Below, in pieces: positions 58,971 to 64,000 of a DNA stretch of 64,000 bases. The notes beneath the pieces were generated by a model that was not told where the DNA came from, made no database searches, and worked only from the letters and a program-made list of their open reading frames with translations. Within the stretch, counting starts at the first letter, position 1. Each line of letters starts with the position of its first letter. This DNA comes from Eopsaltria australis (lineage: Eukaryota; Chordata; Aves; Passeriformes; Petroicidae), in contig JAVTVJ010000143.1 of NCBI GenBank assembly GCA_034509425.1, forward strand, positions 3,721,001-3,785,000, given 5' to 3'. The position numbers and the translations under genes were made by a program.

Positions 58971-61900
58971 TCTGTTTGGCCACAGGCTGTGGGTCCACCA
59001 GAGTGCATTTGAAGTGAGCTATCTGAATCCTTCTTGGCCACTCTGATCTTCCATGGCTTTCTTGCAGGCAGTTTAGCCACCTGCTGCTGTGGGGTGTTCT
59101 CCACCTGGGCACATCTTTTGCACCTCTGCTGCCTGTCTCTGCTCCAGGAGAAAGGTCCAGGCACTTCCTGCACTCTGAGGTCTGCACTGGAGCCTCTCTC
59201 CTCAGGAGCTCTGTGTGGGCAGAGGCACCCAGGTTGCAATGATTCAAATCTTAGCATGGGTTGGTGGATTGGGTGCATGAGGGCTTGGGAGGTTGGTACA
59301 ACCCTGTTGTGGAGAAAAAGTGCAGGAGGCATGTTATGCTGGGTTTAAAGTTGTGAATGTTGGGTAAACTCAGACTCTGGAAACTCAGTGCACAGTTGTT
59401 AGTTTGAGGTATTATTCCAGTGCAAGAGCCATCCTGCAGGTGTGTAAGGAAGCACTGGGATTTATTCAGGTCCTATGGAAGCAAGGGAAAGCAATTTGCC
59501 CAGAAGCTTCTGTCAGCCTAAAGAGTTATAATGGACAATTTCTGCTTTTGAAATCTGTCCCTAGTGTTCCTTGAGTCTCCAAGAAGAGGCAATTACCAAC
59601 TATTCTGGTCTTTTGTTTTGTATCCTTCTTCTTTGTTTTTTAATCCAGGGGAACGTTAATTACACCTCAGTATACTGTCACATTAAATGAGCCAAACCAA
59701 GTGCAACTACTGTTGGGGAAGAAATAATCCAGCCATAACTCTGCTCTTGAGCAGAACAAGAGAGATATTTCTCACCCTCATGTCAAGATTTATAATGTCC
59801 CCAGAATCCACCTCATCCTAAAGCAGAGAGCACTAGCTAAGGAATGGATATGTGAAGCCACAGTTCACTTTCACTTGGAGGGGCATCCAGTCCTACTGGG
59901 AACATGTTTCTGAGAAGAAAACAAGCCTGATGAGTCACAGAATATGTCCTGGGGAGATCTCGGTCAGATTGCTTTAAATTAAAGGTCTCAATTGCAAATG
60001 AACAAGAGCAACCAGAGCAGCTCTTAAAGCAAAGAGAGATGGTAAATTACAGCAAAGAGGCACAATAAGAGGAGAACACTCCAGCAGCATAAAGAAACAT
60101 CCAGGAGCTGCTCTGTTCCCACTCGTGCCAGCAGAGAGCAGTGGTAGAACGGCAAAGGATCCTGCCTGGATGCAGGGATGTTCCAGCACATCTCGTTCAG
60201 CGTGCTGGCTGATTTAACATTACTGCCTCTGCATCTCATACTGAGCATCAGGGCTGTGTGAAGGTCCTGGCTCTTCACCTCCTTTCAGTACATCGTTCCA
60301 CTGTGGGTCACGTTCCCATAAAGCACATGTTCAGCAAGTTGCAAAATGACAAAAAAAGGTACATTTCCTGCACCAAATCTGAAGCATCACATTAACAATG
60401 GAGGAGCTTTTTTATGACATAGACCACACTTGCTGTGTGTGATGTAGGTCCTGTGTGGGTGATCGCATTTCACGGTGTTACAAATTTGAAGTCAGATTTT
60501 GATTCTATATTTTGATGGTTTACCCAGGATATTTAATTTAAGAGGATATTGAATTTTAAAAGGCACCAGCTGTTCCCCAACAGTTAAACCTGCTCAGAAG
60601 TATCAAACTTTGAGAATGTCATCGTAACAATATGCCATATGTTTTGAAACACGACTGATAACACTGGCACTGTGTGCTTGTTATTGTCAGTTCTTAGGTG
60701 CTGGACGCCCTGAGTCACTTCTGAATCATCATTCCATTGAGAAAGAATATCCCAGCAGAGAACTGACTGTTCCCCTTGGTACATACAGAGAGGATTTAAT
60801 CTAAATTTAGTCAAGTAATTTCCTTCCTTCATTTTGCACTTGTGTTAGTTATTCCATTCTCTGGAGATGCAATCTGCATCTCTGCTTATCTCCATTATCA
60901 CAATATGGGCAATGTCTGTTGAAAGATTTGCTGTTTCTTCCTTTGTGAGCTTTACTGTTCATTCCCAACTGTGAAAACATAGCACCCTCACATAATCTGT
61001 AACTAATTGTGCATCACATTCTATTATTCTTGTTTATCAATCAGTATATATAAAATTGCATTGTTTATGGGAACAAAAGACTTCTCTTGTGAGGCAAATG
61101 TATTTATTGCCCTTACAAGGAAAATGTTCTCACTAAAAATCTATATGCATATATAAATATACAGCAGAACAGTGTAACATATGTAAAGTATGTTTGCACT
61201 CATGTCCCTCTTAATCTAGAAAAGTTGTTTTTCATGCTGAGATTCGTCTTGTTTCCTATGTGTGTGCCAATACAGCAGTGCCCTGAAAGAGCATTGAAAG
61301 GCCACTCGTTTGTAAGTGTAGCAGGTCTGCTCCTGGCACAGAAAGCTGTTCCACAGAAGGGTTTGGGAATCACTGGCTGCTCATGCAAATTCACCTTGTC
61401 AGTCTAGCACTGAAAGACAGCTGTGCAGAGCAGAGACTGCTACCAAGGCTGGCAGGCAGCATCTGGCCCTCTGCTCAACAACCTCTCGTTCAAGCATATT
61501 AAATCAGAAACCAGAAATGTTATTTCTTGCACTGTGCTCTAGGTAAAACCTCAGGTGGTGAGAATCGTCACACTCATAACTTGTGGTCAGCAAATGAGAT
61601 CTGAAAAAAAGTGAATATTATTTTGAGATGTGTTTAAAGAATTAATATTATAGTTATACAATTTTACATTTCCCATTACATCAATAGTGACAATGACAGA
61701 ATTATAAAGCAGAAGATTATAAGCTGGGAACCAAACAAACCCATGTGCTTTGAGTGAGTTATTTTGGGGTTTTTTCTCGGTTTTTACATGTGCCATTGCA
61801 TTTTTAAGCAGAGATATAACCCAAGCTGCTGGAATATATTCTGATCTTCAGTAACCAGCATTTATCCAGAATAACTACTGGAGTTAATATTGATGAAAAT

Positions 61901-64000
61901 CACAATCTGGCATTTTCAATGGAGATATTTGACTCTGCTTTCAGTATTGTTTATTTCAAACCTGAAAGGCAGCTTGGTAAATATGTATAAAAATTAAGGC
62001 CTGTATCCCTGATAGCTTTTGGTTGTTAAAATTATAAGAGCGATCTGTTGTCAGCTGAAGTGTTTAAACCAGTAGCATTCAATACTGGTATTCTAGTATT
62101 GACTACTGGTACTGGTATTCCAGAGCTGTCTCTTCTGCAGAGCTGACCTTGCCTTCAGGCAGAGATATGGACTTGGGGATGAAATCGATTCCAGACCATT
62201 TAGTCATGATCCATTGCCTCCTTGTCTTCCCTGCAGTGGCAGAAATGTGCGTTTGCTGCTACTTCTTACTAGGACTACGGGTGTTTTTCAAGAAGTTCTG
62301 ATCTGGAATTCTGTGAGCTGTCACAGCAATGAAAAAATTAGAACTAGAGATACCTGTACAGGAAATAATAATGACCCTGATTACTGCATCTTTACTTACA
62401 GATGTGGGATGGCCTTCAGTAATATAAGCTTCCTGTCACTTGATTCCCAAACTGGTATTTTTAAGTTTTAAGTAATGTGATCTCAGTATTAATCCTGTGA
62501 TCTGAAAACTATGCCCTTTTCAGGTACCATGGGCTGGACACCCAGAAAACTATTGAATAATTTTACCCAGGAGGTGAATTCATATGTTTTGAAAGAGATG
62601 CTCTTTTGAAAACTGATTTAGACCTAACATGAGGAAAAAATGAGTTTGTGTTTTGATGAACTTTGAAGCAGTTATTGCCCTGATGCATGCTGTGGATGAG
62701 GCTAATGATATGTGGATTTAATGTAAAGTGTCTGAAATTTTTGGTTTGGTGGAAGACTTGTGTTTGTAAGATGGTCATGTATAGTCTTGTTACAATTTAA
62801 AATCCAGTGTGTTTGCAGTTGCTGACTGAAAGCAAACTTTGTTACTGTTGTGGAGTTTGAAAAACATAAAGTGAACTGGCAGAGGAAAAATTGGAGACAG
62901 CAGTGAATTAATGTGTGTGTGTCCAAATGGAAACATATATGTCACTTCAGTAAATAACTATGAGTACATTAACATTTGTAACACCATATGCAAAACATGA
63001 TTTAAAAATTTTTTTTTTACTGTCTGGTAAAAGGTAAAGAAATTCTCATAGCTTCTTGTGTGTGCATACAAATACACATGTTCAAAATGCACCCTTTCTA
63101 TTTTCAGCAAGTGATTCAGAATGTCAGCTGAGTCAGCACAGACTGAAAGAATATGATAAATATACATCAGTGATATGTACCCTATAGATAAGATAATGCT
63201 CCCAATGTACTAAACTCTTCCAGAATACCTTACAGAATGCCAAGTTTAAATGTGTTATTCCTAAAGCCAGTCAGAAGGCAGGACAGTTACCTGGATGCAC
63301 CATGTGTGATATTTAAATTTCTTGATGGCCCTTACTGGCTACTCTAAAACACTTTGTGGCTGATAAGAAAGGCATTAATGTAGCAGAGGGATTCAGGAGA
63401 GGATAAACAGCATAAGCAAGTAGCTATTTTCTGAAAATTATCCTGATAAGCTTTTGAATTTAGTCCAATAAACCTGTTAATGAAGACAGTAGCTTGCAGC
63501 ACTTTAGAGTTAAGCAATATGAAAAATCAAATTGAATCAATTAAAAGCCTTCAGTAAACACAATAAGCTACTGTAGAGTTAATATATTTTTGAGGAAAGT
63601 GACTTCATTCAGCATATGTAAACTGAAATGGTGAGGAAAATTTCAGTTTGAATGCTCTTTGCAAAATTTCAAGTGTGGTCAGAGCTAGTTGTTTAGATGG
63701 TTGCTAAGAGATAGTAGAGGTCTGTCCTCTGTTATTCTGAGGGATGTTTTTGTAATGGATTTGTCAAAGTGAAGAGGAAATGGTAATTACAGGATGAGGA
63801 AAAGGAAAAGAGAAGGGGACCAGGAGAACCAGATCATGCCAGTAGCACAAGGAAACATAAAAACCTGCTAACTGCACAGCGTGGCTGTTGTGACTTCATG
63901 CTATGCTACATCAGGGCTAAAATATGTCAGTAATTAATATTCTTGTTCCTAGAAAACTGCATAAGAATTATTTTTTGTACCATTTACTTCTTTGAAAGAA
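58971..64000. other. Unassigned sequence to the window's end
   Basis: Frames at 58886-59332 (minus) and 59034-59348 (plus) partly overlap the CR1 and have no family features. No exon, LTR or repeat family was recognised in these five kilobases. Confidence 0.5.

Overview
The window is AT-rich vertebrate nuclear DNA and almost certainly avian. It holds seven CR1 LINE fragments on both strands, with the typical CR1 3' region, and two decayed class I (gammaretrovirus-like) endogenous retroviruses. No CRISPR array, rRNA, tRNA, operon or bacterial signature was seen. Little of it codes for protein: most of the open reading frames are chance frames in AT-rich or CpG-rich sequence.

The one host gene I can name is on the minus strand at 28.0-28.2 kb. 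It is an exon for the Pointed (SAM_PNT) domain of the ETS factor ELF5. The reading frame is clear, but it has an in-frame TAG, a replaced core tryptophan, a shortened segment and a poor splice donor, so I read it as a decayed (unitary) pseudogene. No convincing ETS-domain exon or upstream coding exon was found. Two weak candidates on the same strand (about 11.0 and 31.2 kb) are listed only as things to test. In other vertebrates ELF5 lies between CAT and EHF, so this is probably that syntenic block.

Layout. 0-0.4 kb: CR1. 2.2-3.2 kb: an unresolved region open on both strands. 4.1-6.5 kb: two CpG islands with candidate noncoding first exons on the minus strand, probably the promoter of a gene leaving the window to the left. 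6.5-20 kb: mostly unassigned, with one CR1, an AAT microsatellite and several compact hairpins. 20.0-24.3 kb: a composite of diverged tandem repeats (pitch about 172 bp) in both orientations, interrupted by the first ERV (RT and integrase remnants) and carrying three CTCF-like motifs. 25.75-25.86 kb: a near-perfect long inverted repeat. 28 kb: the ELF5 relic. 35.05-35.15 kb: a well-formed orphan exon candidate on the plus strand. 47.2-47.6 kb: a third CpG island with a possible minus-strand first coding exon, next to the second ERV (47.8-50.6 kb), which keeps RT, RNase H, integrase and Env-tail remnants, a polypurine tract and a 3' LTR. 50.6-64 kb: unassigned DNA with five CR1 fragments and AT microsatellites.

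No cooperating gene system is visible. The points most worth checking are the apparent loss of ELF5, the inverted satellite/ERV composite, the long hairpin at 25.8 kb and the orphan exon at 35.05 kb. Identifications were made by eye from remembered family features; no database search was run.
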